A program made the position numbers and the translations under genes. 64,000 nucleotides of DNA from Pegoplata infirma. Its lineage: Eukaryota; Arthropoda; Insecta; Diptera; Anthomyiidae. How positions within the stretch are numbered: position 1 is the first letter of the stretch; each line of letters starts with the position of its first letter. Location of the stretch: NCBI GenBank assembly GCA_963921195.1, contig OY992537.1, positions 147,615,841 through 147,679,840 on the forward strand, given 5' to 3'. The notes beneath the pieces are model-generated. The model was not told the origin of the DNA. It searched no databases and worked only from the letters and a program-made list of their open reading frames with translations. Shown here piece after piece: positions 62,748 through 64,000 of this stretch.

Positions 62748-63752
62748 TGTTGTTGATATCTTAGAAGAAGGGGTCTGTAAGACTGGCGCGCACACTTCTA
62801 AATTTAAACTAAACCCGGTGGCAGGGATTAGTTTTTGCTTGGTTGGTTGTGATTCAGGGTCGATGATAGCACTTTCCTGGAATCTTTTGACTCTAGCTTC
62901 ATTTTGTGGTATTGTGGTGAACAGTAAAGTTGTTTGATACGGTGGTAATCGAGTGTCTTTTTGTAGGGTCAAGGATGATATGCTCGGAAAAGCTGAACTG
63001 GGAGTGGACTGTATATTTTTGATTTGCGCTGTGGCATATGTACTTGGGCGTACTTCAATATTTTTTGGAAATAAGCTGTTTAACTGGGTCTCTGTGGCCT
63101 GATGCAACATTGTGTAGTGTCTTTGTTGGCACAGTCTACAGCTGTATTTGCTAGGGCAGTCCTTGACACTGTGGTCGACAAAAAGACAATTGAAACAAGA
63201 ATTTGTGACTTTGGCTAATTGAATTCGATCTTTGACATCTTTTTCTAAAAATTTGGGGCAATATCGTAATGGATGCGACTCTTTGCAATGCGGGCAAGTG
63301 TGGGAGTCGTTACGAAAAACTTTTGATTTTGAAAAGTTTGTATTTGTTGACCCGGTGGGTAAATGTGACGTTTGGTTTGACCTTGTCTTCCCAATGAAAG
63401 ATTTAGATTTGTGTAAATGGGGCTGTGTTGTGAAAAGTGGGGATTTAGCAGAAAATTGGTAATTTGTTGTTTTTTCACAATTTTTGTTAGCGTCGATTTT
63501 CGCTTTTAAAAAACTGTAACCACTTTTATATGCTAAGAAACATTTTTTATATTGATCCCGAAGTTTATTTTTATTAATTAGGTCATCTGGTCCCTCGTTT
63601 TTGTCCCTGCACTCCTCGTAGATTCTCTTAACTTGGATCCAATGAGCTTGCAGTTTACAGAGATCGTCTTCTAAATTCAAAATGTTGTCTTTGGCTCGAC
63701 TTTCGAAATTTAAAAAGTCATTTGTACAATTTACAAATTTGATGAGGGTCAT
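62748..63752 (-). pseudogene. gag: Second BEL-like element, shortened gag open frame
   Basis: About 330 codons from the ATG at 63752. The N-terminal helical segment (FVNCTNDFLNFESRAKDN...KLQAHWIQVK) resembles BEL gag N-termini. Then a basic linker leads directly to a cysteine-rich module: CPHCKESHPLRYCPKF, NSCFNCLFVDHSVKDC and CRLCQQRHYTMLH, the RNA-binding knuckles. The DUF1759 core usually found between them is absent. The C-terminal tail is proline/serine-rich and its last residues run into the small TIR element. No internal stops. Confidence 0.7.
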
Positions 63753-64000
63753 TGTGAGGGATTTTGTTGCTTTAAGTTATTGGCTCAGATGAAATTAATA
63801 CAAAAATGAGTCGAAAAGTGTAGCTGCTGGTGATCAAAATTGAATTCGTACGCAAATAGCGTTAATAATTTTTCAAAAAATGTTGTAAAATGTTTTTCCC
63901 GGAAAAATTCCGAAACTGGTTGAGTTGGCCACCCTGTGACGTGAAACAGCAAATTGTATGTAGCTTGTAGCAAATGGATCGGTAAAAACTAAGTTAAAGT
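63753..64000 (-). other. Leader of the second BEL-like element or flank, to window end
   Basis: No gene recognised. The minus-strand open frame at 63785-63973 shows no domain. TGGCCACCCTGTGACG near 63928 is the only GC-rich stretch; I cannot assign it as a primer-binding site. Confidence 0.35.

Overview
The window reads as repeat-dense nuclear DNA of a higher fly (calyptrate-like Diptera). The evidence is strong AT-richness, an insect errantivirus-type provirus with an env-like gene, BEL/Pao and Ty3 retrotransposon remnants, a LINE, many MITEs, and one short exon resembling the N-terminus of the mitochondrial outer-membrane AAA ATPase ATAD1/Msp1 (Drosophila nmd) on the minus strand at 27459-27640. 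That exon is the only host coding sequence I can support. If the gene is intact, everything to its left is first-intron sequence and everything to its right is upstream or intergenic DNA. No bacterial-type operon, rRNA gene or CRISPR array is present.

Layout: 1-718 is the end of a Ty3/gypsy pol and 719-~885 its probable LTR. 1.7-8.8 kb holds TIR/foldback elements, several with tRNA-like (A box + B box) modules. 8.8-24.4 kb is a ~498-bp tandem repeat split by two insertions: a 5.7-kb foldback element (10124-15869) whose nested element carries a 35-bp double-palindrome minisatellite, and an 8.0-kb gag-pol-env provirus (16372-24349) flanked by TATA. 24.7-25.5 kb holds two TIR elements with 8-bp target-site duplications (TSDs). 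26-31 kb is nested TA-flanked MITEs around the nmd exon. 31.4-35.6 kb is a large inverted minisatellite array, followed by MITEs and a BEL LTR/pol end. 38.3-43.3 kb is a 5-kb TIR element with nested MITEs, a 442-bp tandem repeat and a third minisatellite array. 43.5-48.1 kb is a LINE broken by MITEs. 48.1-57.0 kb is a minus-strand BEL element broken by at least seven insertions. 57-58.2 kb is MITE debris. 58.2-64 kb is a second, unusual minus-strand BEL-like element whose shortened gag and pol frames are still long and open.

No cellular pathway is encoded; the genes here are transposon genes, nearly all broken. Because most insertions sit in coding frames or in repeats with a second, uninterrupted copy, exact termini and TSDs can be read by eye. 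This gives TA-flanked elements whose ends all read CACNCA, TTA/TAA-flanked hairpins, 8-bp-TSD hAT-like elements, TTA-flanked CACTA-like elements, a TTAA element, and a 5-bp-TSD element ending in CACAGTG, the RAG signal heptamer, which points to the Transib group. The strongest candidates for something new are the TA-flanked elements carrying tRNA-like modules and minisatellites, the Transib-like element, the provirus with an abnormal right end, and the in-frame-shortened BEL derivative.
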